A stretch of DNA of 64,000 nt. Source: Anisus vortex. Lineage: Eukaryota; Mollusca; Gastropoda; Planorbidae. The notes beneath the pieces were generated by a model. It was not told where the DNA came from. It ran no database searches and was given only the letters and a program-made list of their open reading frames with translations. Below are positions 13,101-23,639 of the stretch, one piece after another. Each line of letters begins with the position of its first letter. The first letter of the stretch is position 1. A program made the position numbers and the translations under genes. The DNA lies in contig OX421499.1 in assembly GCA_949126835.1 (NCBI GenBank), positions 29,302,490 through 29,366,489 on the forward strand, in the 5' to 3' direction.

Positions 13101-16100
13101 TGGATAGTCAGGTAATTGCTATATTAAGCTTTGTATCTAAATAATCAACCTGAAGATAGTATTATGTTTCTTATATATTACAGACGCTAATTCTATAAAG
13201 AAGATTATTGTTATTGCTTCATTTTTAATCAATCTTGGGAAAACCACACTATTCCTATTATCTGGAAAACCTCAGAGATTGTGCCCGTACCAAAGAAAGA
13301 AAAAGGCCTTTGCAACAATGACCTACGTCCTTGTCGCTTTAACATCTATTATCATGAAATGTTTTGAGAAAATTATTCTCAGACGTATACTAATTAAGGT
13401 GCACAAAAGCCTTGATCCCCCCTAATTAGCCTACAAAAAGGCAGAAGCGCTGAGGATGCTATAGTATTAATGTTAGATAGACTGTACTACCATCTGGATA
13501 CGCCGAAGAATTACGCTCGAATACTCTTCGTTGACTTTTCATCTGCCTTCAATACCATCCAACCACACCTTATGATACAGAAACTATCTGCTTTAAATGT
13601 CAGTCAACGCATCCAAGCCTGGATCATGCAATTTCTGATAAACCGCCCTCAATTTGTCAGAGTAGAGTGATGTACCTCACAAATAAGAGAAATAAGCACT
13701 GGAGTGCCTCAAGGGTGTGTCCTCTCTCCCGTTCTATACACAATTTACACCAATGACATTCAAAGTTTGGCAATCGATACAGTATCTGTAATCAAATACG
13801 CCGATGATACAGCCATTGTCAGCCTTGTTTCCAGTGATGACAGTCTCTATCACAGGACGACCTCAGATTTCTACAAATGGTGCGGAGAGAACTACCTGAT
13901 ATTGAACATCACAAAAACGAAAGAAATGATTGTAGACTTCCGGAAGGAGAAACACAAGCTGGCTGATTTGCACATAAACAACCAAATAATAGATCAAGTC
14001 TCTATAAATATCTTGGCATCACAATTACTGACAAACTGGCTTGGTCTGACCACTGCCAAAGCCTTTGTACGAAAATGCACCAACGACTTTTCTGTCTTAA
14101 TAAACTAAAAATATTTCACATAGAGAAAACCGTTATGAATCTATTTTACTCGGTGACTGTTGGTAGCATCATAACCTTTGCAATCACCTGCTGGTATGGT
14201 AATAGAGCGTTCTTAGTGGGCGTGGCTTAGGTTTTTAGTGACGTATTTGTGTAAATAAAGAACCCACTTGAGGTACAAATGTAACGTGGTGAAAGTGAAG
14301 TACTTCTTTATCATGCAAAATTCACATCTGAATATTGGCTATCCTACTCAAAAATAAGGAGGTAAATAGTAGTACTGTAGATTAATTGATTAATGTGATT
14401 AGGCTAGGGCCGGCTAGACCTATTTACACTTTCAATTTCACTTTATAGGCCTACACTTTTAATGTTTCGTAGGCTAGGCTACGATGTCAAGTGATAGTGT
14501 TGGGTGAATAGGCTATCTAGTCAAGTCACTAATAGGCTCACATCGTCTATGATCTATGTATATGATAATAATAAAATAGCCTATTTTATTTAACATACAT
14601 AATACAGCTTAAATCTTAATAAGACTTAAAACACAATAAATCATTTAAAAAAGCTCGAGCCTATATGAAACTTTATTAATACAGCGGCCATTGTTAATTG
14701 TACACCATTACTCAAAGTAAACACAAATCACGTGCTTTTTGTCACGGGATTGCAAACGCCCTATACCACCACATTGAACAAACACCGGATAGACCGCCTA
14801 ATAAACAAAGCCTCTTGTACTACACAGACAGAATTACCATCTCTTGCAGATATTTTCAGTTCTAGGTGCCTGTCTATGATTGATAAAATCCTCCAAGATC
14901 ATGCACACCCGCTTCATGATAGTTACATAATATCTAGTCGAAGTGGTCAGCTTCTTTCAATAAGGGAAAGAACAGAGAGATTTAGGAACTCTTTTGTTCC
15001 ACTGTCAGTGAGACTCTTTCAAAAGAATCATCTTTCAGCCAGGAAATACAATGGCTCAATAGCTGACTCCTAAATTATAGGCCTACTTTTTTCTTGTATG
15101 ATAAATGGAATGATAGTGTGCGTGAATGTCTATTGTGTTTGAGTACAAATGGTTCTTTAATATTGTTTTAGGTATGCTGAAAGACGGAATTTATGTAATC
15201 AAGTCAAATTTCCATTTATTTGGATCAATAAAGCAATCTTATCTTATCTTATGTTTCTTATATATTACAGACGCTAATTCTATAAAGAAGATTATTGTTT
15301 CAGATTATAGTGAGAGCAGTGTATGTAATGGTCTCTTTACTTATCTTCTTGTTGATACATTTAAATCATCCTTACTTAATCAACTTATTTTCTTATGTAT
15401 TCAATATTGACTTTCATAGGTCCCCATTTATGGCACAATAGTGAATAGTATTTCCATTCCATTACCATAATTAAACATTTTAATTAAAGGCTTATATGAC
15501 TATTAGCCTACTCTTTTACAAATTATGTAAAAACACATTTGAAATATTGTTATACTTTTGCATAAGTTGGCATCTTTAAATATTAATTGTTTTAAAAAAT
15601 ACGTCTGACCAGATTATGGTTCACTTTCCAGGTCTTTGAAATATATAACACGTAGGCTCAGATTTTATACAGAATCACTTTCTGGTTTGCATACATTTTA
15701 CTCCGTACCATAAGCTTTATTTGAAACTGTTTGTTTTTTCTCTACAGTTTGGAATGTTTGAAACAGTGGTGGCTGGTTTGATTGATGCATTCCCAAAGCA
15801 GCTAAGAAAGAAGCGTGTCTGGCTCACCTTTGGATTGGCTATGATCAGTTACTGTGTCTCATTGCCAGTAGCTACAAATGTAAATAACATTACGTCTCTT
15901 TTAGACTTCATGCTGGTCATTCCTATCCTATACTGTCCATCTTGGATGACTGCAGAAAACATTTAGAAATAAATTTTATAAATAATTCCCTGTGATTAGT
16001 TGTTTTTTTTTTCTGCAATATTATTTTTAAAAATGTAATTTAATAGTTTGTTTTTATTCTAATTTGTTCATGAAAAAAAAAAGTTGTGATTGATTGAATT

Positions 16101-19100
16101 GTGGGAAATATTAATTATATGTTGTCATTTTGGTTTAACATATGTCATGTACTATCTATATTCTACAGGGTGGTATATATGTGTTTACTTTACTTGACTG
16201 GTTTGTTGCTGCTTTTTGTGTCATGGTTACTTCCCTTATTGAATGCATTGTAATTGCATGGATTTATGGTAAGTTGCATTCAATTTTTTTGTTTTTAATA
16301 GGATACTTTGGTGGTTGTAGTACATGAGTTTACTATTAATCTGTACATGAAGACTTCAAACAAATTACATATATATATATATATATGGCTATTAATAACA
16401 AAGTCTTCAAATGTGCTTTACACTTACCATATGTTACCAAAATAAATTTAAAAAAATTGTTTTTAATTTTGTTTTAAAAATGACAATATTGTTGGCTTGT
16501 TTAATTGTGTTTGGAAGTTAAAAGTGGAAAAAAATGAAATGATTCTGATGCATTGTTTTGATCAAGCTGTTAAAAAGTGTGTCTAGTACTGATTTCTTTT
16601 GTTGCACTTGAAATGTTCTGCTTTTATTTTCATGGTATAGAATTTGCAATGAGTTGATGAATTTCTATATGACAATAGATTTATACCTATGAAACTTATG
16701 TGATTGTAATAAATGTAAGTTGCTGTTCATATCTTTAAATCTGAACCATTGAAAGCATCCAAACCAAGCAGAAGTGAATTTTTTTTTAAATAATTATGTC
16801 TATAAAAAGAAGTATTTAAATTCAGTAAAGTGGATTGGATTGGTTTGGGATATATAAGAATTTTTTTCTTGATATGCTGCATTCTAAAGTTGAAGATACG
16901 CCAGTGAGAGTTGTTGCCCCCTGACCAAACTCCCATCTAGTTATCTCATTTCTACTTCTTACAAAAGCATTAGTTAGGACTTTGACAAAACTGATAAAGT
17001 CACAATTATGTATTTAAAAGATGGATTTTATTGTAATATACATATTTTAGTATTATTTTTTTGTAATTATTTGTGTAGATATTATTTACAGATGCATATA
17101 GTGCCAAAGTATGGGATATTCTTCTGCGGCAAATGCCCAATGCTGTTTATGGTTAGACCCTAACATAATGCAGCGGCCTTTATGTGTTTTAAATGAATAT
17201 GAACAAGTTGAAAGAGTCATATTATAATATAATTCAATGTTTTTTATCTTCAGGAGTTGACAGATTTTGTGAAGATATTGAGATGATGATAGGATCAAAG
17301 CCAAGTTATTTCATGCGAGTTTGCTGGGCCTTTATAACTCCACTTGTTATGTTGGTCAGTGCTGTTTCATGTTTACATCATAGAATTAATTAAAACCAGG
17401 GTCAGTGCTGTTTCATGACTCTTAGGTCTAAAATAGTCCTTACATGCTTCCTTGTGGATAGAACACATGACAAAAAATTAATTCAGCCAATAGACTGTGC
17501 TATTTTGTGCTCATATCATTCCCCGAATGAAATTCTTTAAATTTGGGTTCAGTTTAGTTTTAGACAAATTTATATGACGTCCGTCCATCCTCGAGGGAGG
17601 ATGGCGTAATCCCTTTTCCTCTGCCCTTCGCCTTTCTCCCAGCCTGCCTCTCTTTGCTCCTTTATGCAAGGGTGACTTCTGCGACCTTTGCTTGCCAGGA
17701 GGAGCATCAGAAGCATGTCTTTTTTTACATATGTCTTCTTTAGCATTACCTTACTAGGATGACTGATGAGACTGATTGTCCTATAGTTCTGACATTGTTT
17801 TATATTGGCATGTATAGGTGAAAACTAATACATCTAACTAACTTAGAGCCTTAGCAAAAAACGACTTCATTTGTGATTGATTATGTCGATGTTATGTCTG
17901 CAATGTTTTGGCTAGTGTTTGACATTGTTGAATTTTTTTTTCCCCAGATGGCCTTCATCTTTACCTGTGCCAAATACAGCCTACCTGTATATGATGATTA
18001 TGTATTTCCATTGCATGCCAATGTCATTGGCTTCTTCATTTCCTTCTTACCCCTCCTGCCAATACCTTTATGTATGGTCTATGTTATATACCATCAACAA
18101 GGAAGCTGTCTACAGGTATTAGCATTTTGTTTATTTATATGCCAAAGCTTTTATCTCTCATCATATTTTTTAATACTTACTATTCAGCTGGAGTTATAGT
18201 AGTCAAAGGTTAGATCTAGGGATTGCAATTTTTTACATACCCTGCTCTAAATTCCATCAGTTAAGGAAACACAAGGTGGATGTGCATTGTAAGTAAAAAT
18301 TAAAGTATCTTGTTGGACCATATTAGTCAATAAGGCCCGTAAAGCAGCGTTGACCAGTTTCTGTGTTCACAGTTTACATGGGAATTGTGGGGGCAGCACA
18401 ATGCCCAGCCACCTTTTTTTTACCACAGCTAAAGTCGGTTACCCATCAGAGCTGGGTAGACTCAGGGACACCCTTAAGACCCAGGAGCAAATCCTAGCAT
18501 TTACCAGGTTGGAACAGGAATTTTTCGGGAGTGCATTTTGCTGGCCACAAGATTATAATAAATAAATGTTTTTTTAAATCAATAAATTTTGAATCAACAA
18601 TTACAGTAGAAAAATTATCCTGTGAAATACAGGGCTGTATAGTCGCATTTAAAGTAAAAGTCGTTAGTAGAAAAAGTCGAGATTTTAGAGAAAGTCAATT
18701 TCAAAGTCAAAGTCGGCATTTAAAAAACAAATTATGACTTTTCAAAAAGTCGAAGGAAAGTAACAAAATATAGCTTATATATTTACCAAACCACTTCCTT
18801 TTTCTAATATAAAAGCAATTTAAATCATGTTGTTTAATTTCATTTGTTTGTTGTTTTTGTTTTTTTTGTTTCATTTTCCGGTAATTTAAATTATGGAAGT
18901 GTGTCAACTTGCCTTCATGAGAACCTGCATTTTTTTCCGGTCGTGTAACTTATAGTGCAAAAGAGTGTTAAACGTAGCATAACACATCACGGGAAAGAAG
19001 ACAAAGAAATATAACTATATTTATTATTATTTCTAATTTTACACTTAACATTAAACATGTCCGCTGGCGAACGTGCTTTCTCCTACGCGGGACCGTCCGC

Positions 19101-20047
19101 TTGGAATCACCTCCCACTACAGCTTCGCCACAGCCCGAGCTTCGACACCTTCAGAAGCGGACTGAAGACTCACCTATTTTGTTAGCAATATTTTCGTATA
19201 CATATTTTCATTATGGCTGTTGTTTTCGTTTCAGCTTATAGAACTGTTATCAACGGAATATGCGCCATATAAGCATCATTATTATTATTAACATTAAACC
19301 AACAAAATATACAAAGTTATTTTACTGACTTATACAAATCTTGTTCAATATAAATGAAATCTTATTTAACACACAATATAAAAAAACAAAAAAAAACAAC
19401 GTCTGCTTTAAAAAATTTTGATCCCACTTTTTAATTTCTTCATTAAATAAACAAAACCGTTGGAAACTTGATTAATGGCGATTTACACTATGACATGCGC
19501 AGAAGTGCTGAAATGAAGTCGCTAATATAATAAATAAATAATAAATAAAGCAAGTTAATAGGGCCTACATTTACAATACGTTTTTAGCATTAGAACATAA
19601 GCATGATCATCTAGAATGTTCTAGTGTTTAATTATTACGTAGGTAGAACTGCAGTCAAATAATTATAAACTGGCCACTTAACTAAAAGTTGAAAAAAGTA
19701 AAAAGTCGACATTCAAAATCCAATTTAAAGTCAAAGTCGTGATTTTTACCGCCGACTATACAGCCCTGGTGAAATAACTCTCTTTGTTTCTTGTGAATTC
19801 CTGGTCTACTAGAATTCAATATATTTTAATAGTATGTACAGACCCAATGGATTCAGCTTCTATTTTATCATGGCAAATAAATATCTATTACATTACAATT
19901 CCCCAGCGCATACGTACTTCTTTCCAGCCAGGCAAAGACTGGGGGCCAGCTCCGAAACACTTGAAAGCGGAGTATCAAATAAAGTTGGAGAAACGTCAGC
20001 ACCAGCCTCATTGGATCATGGCATTCATCCACAAACTCAAATTATGA
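4131..20047 (+). CDS. SLC6 family Na+/Cl- coupled amino-acid or neurotransmitter transporter (14 exons, 637 aa)
   Basis: Plasma-membrane symporter of the SLC6 (NSS) family. Exons: 4131-4148, 6485-6710, 7019-7150, 7901-8186, 9246-9378, 10307-10441, 12109-12212, 12751-12875, 12999-13111, 15748-15879, 16169-16268, 17254-17354, 17948-18115, 19907-20047. All junctions are GT...AG with matching phases, and the total is 637 codons. TM1 reads [14 protein letters not shown] (residues 61-74); Gly65 replaces the Asp of monoamine transporters, pointing to an amino-acid-type substrate. Tyr in TM2 (AFLIPYF), Ser322, Ser358 and the TM8 motif GLDS (Asp422, Ser423) fit Na+ and Cl- sites. Extracellular loop 2 has a Cys pair ([10 protein letters not shown]) and N-glycosylation sites. 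Asp354 sits where Asn is usual. The first exon (MERTSL) is inferred; otherwise Met at 6503 would start a 625-residue protein. Closest resemblance is to glycine-transporter-like members, but the substrate is not certain. Confidence 0.9.
4455..4545 (-). mobile_element. tRNA-derived SINE fragment
   Basis: On the minus strand this reads as a tRNA-like head: an A-box-like TGTGGTTAGTTCACCGG and a B-box-like GGTTCTATCCC (complement of 4481-4491). It lies in intron 1 of the SLC6 gene. A related stretch (TTGACAGTCCGGTGAA) occurs near 11303 inside a hAT element. It differs from the commoner SINE of this window. Confidence 0.45.
4719..5287. mobile_element. 569-bp MITE flanked by TA, copy 1
   Basis: Nearly the same sequence recurs at 14205-14761. 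The ends GAGCGTTC and AACGCCC are imperfect inverted repeats (G[A/G]GCGTT), with TA on each side (4717-4718 and 5288-5289). No coding potential. It lies in intron 1 of the SLC6 gene. A TA duplication suggests a Tc1/mariner-like or similar mobiliser, but the short ends do not identify one. Confidence 0.75.
5470..5741 (-). mobile_element. tRNA-derived SINE, full copy with 13-bp TSD
   Basis: On the minus strand it starts with a tRNA-like promoter (B box GGGTTCGAATCC, complement near 5680) and continues into the body shared by at least eight other copies here (AGGCTAGGATTT, then TGTCCCTGAGTCTA, then AAACTGGTGAACGCTGCTTC). It is flanked by TTCCCTTGTTGTA at 5457-5469 and 5742-5754, a target duplication showing LINE-driven insertion. 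It sits in intron 1 of the SLC6 gene. The open frame across it is a by-product of SINE sequence. Confidence 0.85.
7703..7776 (-). mobile_element. SINE 3' fragment
   Basis: This degenerate piece of the common SINE retains the region reading TGATCCATTGGGC ... GGTGAAGCAGTGTTCA in intron 3 of the SLC6 gene. The promoter half is absent. Confidence 0.6.
8157..8300 (+). repeat. triplicated exon-end and splice-donor block
   Basis: The last bases of SLC6 exon 4 plus its donor (GACTGCTGCTGAGGAGTTTT, then GGCAGTAAGTT) recur in the intron as two further imperfect copies about 54 bp apart. This gives GTAAGTT at 8187 and again near 8241, and GTTAGT near 8297. The reading frame hits TAA directly after the first donor (8188-8190), so use of a downstream donor would truncate the protein. 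Confidence 0.8.
8457..8705. repeat. 31-bp minisatellite, about 8 copies
   Basis: Tandem units built on ACCTTCATTCACGATCTCAT followed by ACATTGGCGGC, with small variants (CATGATC, TTATGATC, GGCGGT). It lies in SLC6 intron 4, shortly after the duplicated donor block. Confidence 0.9.
9541..9660 (-). mobile_element. degenerate LINE 3' end
   Basis: On the minus strand it encodes a decayed form of the C-terminal peptide of the LINE family seen at 22390-22490 and 62400-62541: a WNGLPEQTRK-like stretch appears as [10 protein letters not shown], followed by a FKNLIKI-like stretch. Non-functional, in SLC6 intron 5. Confidence 0.5.
10018..10176. mobile_element. possible piggyBac-like MITE
   Basis: The ends TAACCCTTTAGCTACCGCAG and (inverted) TTAACCCCTTAAATACTGTG are similar inverted repeats. 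They lie against CTAA on the left and TTAA on the right, consistent with a decayed TTAA target. The short interior has two TGACGTC motifs and no coding potential. Confidence 0.4.
10589..11653. mobile_element. hAT element with CATAGGTTCTCAA ends, copy 1 (1065 bp)
   Basis: The ends CATAGGTTCTCAA and TTGAGAACCTATG form a 13-bp inverted repeat. The flanks are ATGTAGAT at 10581-10588 and 11654-11661, a perfect 8-bp target duplication. C-rich subterminal blocks (CGCCCCC) lie at both ends. The interior lacks transposase and matches copies at 28363-29707 and (inverted) 46531-47769. It lies in SLC6 intron 6. Confidence 0.9.
11733..11967 (+). mobile_element. tRNA-derived SINE
   Basis: Plus-strand copy: A-box region TGGCCGAGTGGCAGCAC, B box (GAATTTGAATCC), then the shared body through AAACTGGTGAATGGG and ACTGCTTCA. 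TTTACACTAA flanks both sides (11723-11732 and 11968-11977). It lies in SLC6 intron 6, just after a hAT element. Confidence 0.85.
13213..15248 (+). mobile_element. 5'-truncated LINE (CR1/L2/Rex1-like reverse transcriptase), interrupted by a MITE
   Basis: Reverse-transcriptase relic in SLC6 intron 9. Motifs in order: [13 protein letters not shown] start, [13 protein letters not shown] (about 13520-13560), [16 protein letters not shown] (about 13695-13740), KYADDTAIV (about 13795), then the thumb. One in-frame TGA at 13668-13670. The frame breaks after 14108 and at the MITE (14205-14761), then resumes as a C-terminal stretch to 15073. The tail ends in an (ATCTT)n-like repeat. A 51-base segment at 13162-13212 is repeated exactly at 15249-15299, marking the target duplication. 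No endonuclease region remains, so the element was truncated on insertion. Confidence 0.85.
14205..14761. mobile_element. 557-bp TA-flanked MITE, copy 2, nested in the LINE
   Basis: Nearly identical over its length to 4719-5287. It is flanked by TA (14203-14204) and TATA (14762-14765). Removing it rejoins the LINE coding sequence (codons for W-Y-G-N then T-T-T), so the insertion site is clear and it is younger than the LINE. Confidence 0.85.
17741..17835 (-). mobile_element. LINE reverse-transcriptase fragment
   Basis: About 95 bases match 24843-24938 almost throughout. In that copy the minus strand encodes the fingers region of a reverse transcriptase ([14 protein letters not shown]). It lies in SLC6 intron 12. 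Confidence 0.6.
18326..18515 (-). mobile_element. SINE, partial
   Basis: Minus-strand copy of the common SINE in the last SLC6 intron. The body is present (AGTTTCTGTG, GCCCAGCCACC, GGGTAGACTCAGGGACACCC), but the tRNA-like promoter end is missing beyond about 18515. Confidence 0.75.
18630..19768. mobile_element. hAT element with CAGGGCTGTATAGTCG ends (1139 bp)
   Basis: Terminal inverted repeat CAGGGCTGTATAGTCG / CGACTATACAGCCCTG. Perfect 8-bp target duplication GTGAAATA at 18622-18629 and 19769-19776. Both subterminal regions carry clustered AAAGTCG / AAGTCAAAGTCG motifs, likely transposase-binding repeats. No transposase. It hosts a LINE end at 19057-19287 and lies in the last intron of the SLC6 gene, so it must be spliced out. 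Confidence 0.9.
19057..19287 (+). mobile_element. LINE 3' end (231 bp) nested in the hAT element
   Basis: Encodes the typical end of a LINE ORF2, with motifs [17 protein letters not shown] and [10 protein letters not shown], then a 3' UTR ending in (ATT)n. Flanked by TTAACATTAAAC at 19045-19056 and 19288-19299, a 12-bp target duplication. Severely 5'-truncated. Confidence 0.85.
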
Positions 20048-21590
20048 TAATTATCCATATCCTAAGTTATCTTTTTGATCTTTTTTTATTCTTGTTAACC
20101 AAAGACCAGTTTTTTTGTTTTGTTATCTATGCTACATGTTTTGTTTTTGTGTGTAAGTGTAATTTATTTTCAATGCCTAACACAAACATTAAAAAAAAAA
20201 ATATAAACAATCAAGTAGATCTGGGATTGTAATTATTTCTGGTTGGAGATTTGTCTGGATTGCATGAACAGTTTTTGTTCAAATATCAAAAAAAAAATTT
20301 CACATTCACATCAAGGTTGTCTAGCCTGGTCATGTGATTGTCAGCCCAGAGGTTCTTAGTTTAAGTCTAGTTGTTGTTTTTTTTGCTTAAAATGTGATTT
20401 TGCCTTGGTTCTAGATGATATGCAAAACTCTTATTGTCAAGATTTACCTATGGTAAATTTAACTTTCCATTGTGTAGGCTACACCAACCCTTGTAAGCCT
20501 ACAGACCTACCACTCCAGCCAAAAGAGAAAAAAAGAAGAAGACATGTGATATTACTACACTATAGATTAAATAAGTCTTAAAAAAGAAATTTTATGTTTA
20601 TGCTTGTTAAAAAGCTAATCATGACCTATGGCCGCCCACCACAAATGAAAGCTCTCCTCCAGTTTGTGGAGAAAATATAAAAAGTTTGACTTGTTTTTTT
20701 AAACATTCTACTTTGGTTCGGGGGTCATCAGCTATGGTATAATATACCAGTACATGGTACCGTGCTCATTCAAATATAAAACCTTAAGACTTCTTCATGA
20801 CACTAAAGTTTTATTGAAGTTTTATTTTCTATGACATGACTTTTGATGTATATATTTAAATAAATCATAGCAATCATTTAGATTCACTTTTCAAAATTAC
20901 TGTAATTGACATTATTTGATATCAAACTAATTGAAATGTTCCACGTTCCTTTTTTAAATTTTAATCCCTAAAGAAAAAAATCAAAGCTAGTCTAGCCATG
21001 TTAATGTATGAAAATTATATTTTGTTTTACATTAACTTATTATTATTAATAAGAATCCATTTTCGCTTCATTTCATTTTTTTCTATTTAAAAATGCTATA
21101 CGCCAGCTTTGTTGTTTGCTTGCAATGTCTGATTCTTATTTTATTGGATTACGATCTAGTTCATTGTTTCTTATCCATAACTCAAATTTAGGGACCAGTT
21201 TTTAACGTCTCACTATTTCCACAGACCCCAAAAAACATGTGGCCATCGATTTTTCTTTTCATTTTTGTTCTGGTGTAATTGTAGAGACATTTTGGGTTAT
21301 TGCTAAATGCCAACAAGAATAAAGTTAATGAATCTTTTTTAAGAAATTGCAAAAACAAACCCAACTCCAACACATAAATTAGACTTAGACCTAACAAATA
21401 CAAAATAAATATCCACAAAAAAGATTGGTTTTTAGTTTATTGAAATATCCTTTAATCAATGGTTTTAGGGAATACAAACCTTATAAAAGCATTTAAAACT
21501 CAAGACTGGTAGAAAAAAGTGTTACGCATTATTTAATTTTTTAAGTTAAAAAAGATTTAATATTTTACTAATGTTGATTTTTTTGCCAAC
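20048..21590. other. 3' flank of the SLC6 gene, no gene seen
   Basis: Presumed 3' UTR followed by AT-rich intergenic DNA. ATTAAA at 20188-20193 and AATAAA near 20861 are candidate polyadenylation signals, neither decisive. A weak tRNA-like patch near 20325-20375 is too degenerate to call. Confidence 0.4.
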
Positions 21591-21593
21591 AAA

Positions 21594-21785
21594 ATCATGT
21601 TTATAATCATTGACATCATGTTTATAATCATTGACATCATGTTTATAATCATTGACATCATGTTTATAATCATTGACATCATGTTTATAATCATTGACAT
21701 TATGTTTATAATTGTTGACATCATGTTTATAATCATTGACATCATGTTTATAATCATAGACATTTTTTTTATAATCATAGACATT
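21594..21785. repeat. 21-bp minisatellite, about 9 copies
   Basis: Tandem units of ATCATGTTTATAATCATTGA plus C, degrading at the right end to poly-T variants. The period is a multiple of three, so long frames such as repeated MFIIIDI appear on both strands. They are not genes. Confidence 0.9.
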
Positions 21786-21974
21786 TTTTTTATTTAATCA
21801 GAGCCGCCAACTCTTATGTTTTCCCACATAATAGCATTATAAAATAGTTTTAAACAATTGATTCTTCCTAGTCTTTAAATGCAAACTTTGATTTGGCTTT
21901 CAATGTTCTTTTTTTTTTGTATTAATATACCGTAAGTAACTGTGGCGAGTGTGATATGACAGTTTTATATAGAA

Positions 21975-22555
21975 ATGAATATTGTCAAAGTCTCAAAGCC
22001 GAATTGCCAAATGTAACATAAAACTAAAATGCTTTCTCACATTAGTTAAACCTATACTAGAATATGCATCTTCTGTATGGGACCCATCAACTAAAGAGAA
22101 CATTACAAAATTAGAACAAATTCAGAAAACAGCTGCAATGTTCATTACTGGCAAATTTTCACAACTGACAAGAGTTAAACAAGCACTATCAAGCACTGAC
22201 ACCAATAGTTCAATCACTAAACATAGAAACACTAGAGGACAAAATAGCAAAGAGTAAAGTAGTAATAATACATAAAGCATTAAATTATAATTTAGAAATA
22301 CAACACAAAAACAATCTGTTACAATGCTCAGATAAACATAAGGACTATAGCACATTCCGTATCCTTTAAGCAAGAACAAATGCATTTAAGTACTCATTCT
22401 TCCCGAGTGGCATCCGGGCATGGAATGGGTTGCCTGAACAAACCAGGAAAACCAGTAACTTAACATCATTTTAAACATAATAGAAATGCAGGACTAGACT
22501 CTATAACCACGAATGTGCGTAGATAGAGTCTGTATTGTATAAGATAAGATAAATT
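21975..22555 (+). mobile_element. LINE 3' end with TAAGATAAGATAA tail
   Basis: The C-terminal end of a non-LTR reverse transcriptase: LEYASSVWDPSTKENI (about 22050-22105), then a frame-broken region, then FPSGIRAWNGLPEQTRKT (about 22408-22460), and a tail ending GTATAAGATAAGATAAA. Closely related to 62225-62620. Frame breaks near 22250 and 22370 show that it is dead. Confidence 0.8.
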
Positions 22556-22732
22556 TAATTTGAAAAAAAATTAAATTATTTTATGTCACAACAAATTGAA
22601 ACAAAAGAGCACAACTTAAAATGTCTCTCTCAATACATAAATGTCAAATTAAAAAAAACCATGTCAATCATGTCATAAACCTGAGTTTTTAAGTTCAGAA
22701 TCTGTTTATTAGCCGAAGTAAAAAGTAAATGT

Positions 22733-22972
22733 AGTGTCCCGTCTGACCAAATTGATCCATTGGGCCCAATGAAGCAGCGTTCACCAGTTTCTGTGGCCAA
22801 TGCATACTAGGGGATTGTTTGGCCAGCACAATGCCAAGCCACTTTTACTTTACCCCAACTAAAGTCAGATACCCATCAGAGCTGGGTAGACTTAAAGACA
22901 CCCTCCATACCCGAGAACAAATTCTAGCCTTCACCAAAATTCGAACCCAGGACCCTCAGTGCACCATGCATC
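22733..22972 (-). mobile_element. tRNA-derived SINE, promoter end damaged
   Basis: Minus-strand copy with the full body from TGACCAAATTGATCC (3' end) through the B box complement TTCGAACCC near 22950. The A box is not recognisable. The apparent protein across it is SINE sequence. Confidence 0.8.
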
Positions 22973-22979
22973 ATATCTG

Positions 22980-23600
22980 TTTATTACCTATGTTGAAAAA
23001 AAACAATTAACTAAAGACATTCAAAGGCTTCAGAACTAAATGGCTTTTTTAAAGAAATTGTTATTTTTGTCTAAAATAAAAATGCACAAAAACAATGTAA
23101 AGTTATTTATTTAATGACCTTTTTATTTTAAAAAAAAATGTTACATGTCATTTTTATTTATATATCTATATACAAGTTTTGATTGCATGACATCAAATTT
23201 ATTTATTTATGTTTGGCATACAAAGTCAAAGAGTTGATAAAGCTAACAAACAAATGATGTATTCTTGTTTTGCTTTTTTTTTCTTTCGTTTTGAATTTTT
23301 TGTTTTTAAAAACAAAAGTAATATATTATTTAAAAAAACACATACATGTGTAGATCTATAAAAAATCAAAGTTAATTATTTTATAAATAAATATATCTTT
23401 GGATCAGTTTAGGGTCTTTGTATTTTTTCCCCATTTAGTTACTTATTATAAAGATTTTAAAAAGTTTAACTTACAGAGATATGAAATAATTATATTAAAT
23501 GAAACTTAAGCAACAAAACAGTAAGTTTTAAGACCCTGAAGTTAGGAGAGTGTCATCTATTGGCATCAATGAGCCATATGTACTAACTAAGCTCGGTTAT
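22980..23600. other. AT-rich intergenic stretch, nothing recognised
   Basis: Low-complexity A/T-rich DNA with short homopolymers. No gene, RNA or transposon signature was seen. Confidence 0.4.
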
Positions 23601-23639
23601 TGGCATGTATCATCATCAAAACCTTGACCGTTGTGGTCG

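Noticed and set aside
21557..21797. Open frames repeating MFIIIDI or MSMIINM
   Set aside because: Artefact of a 21-bp repeat.
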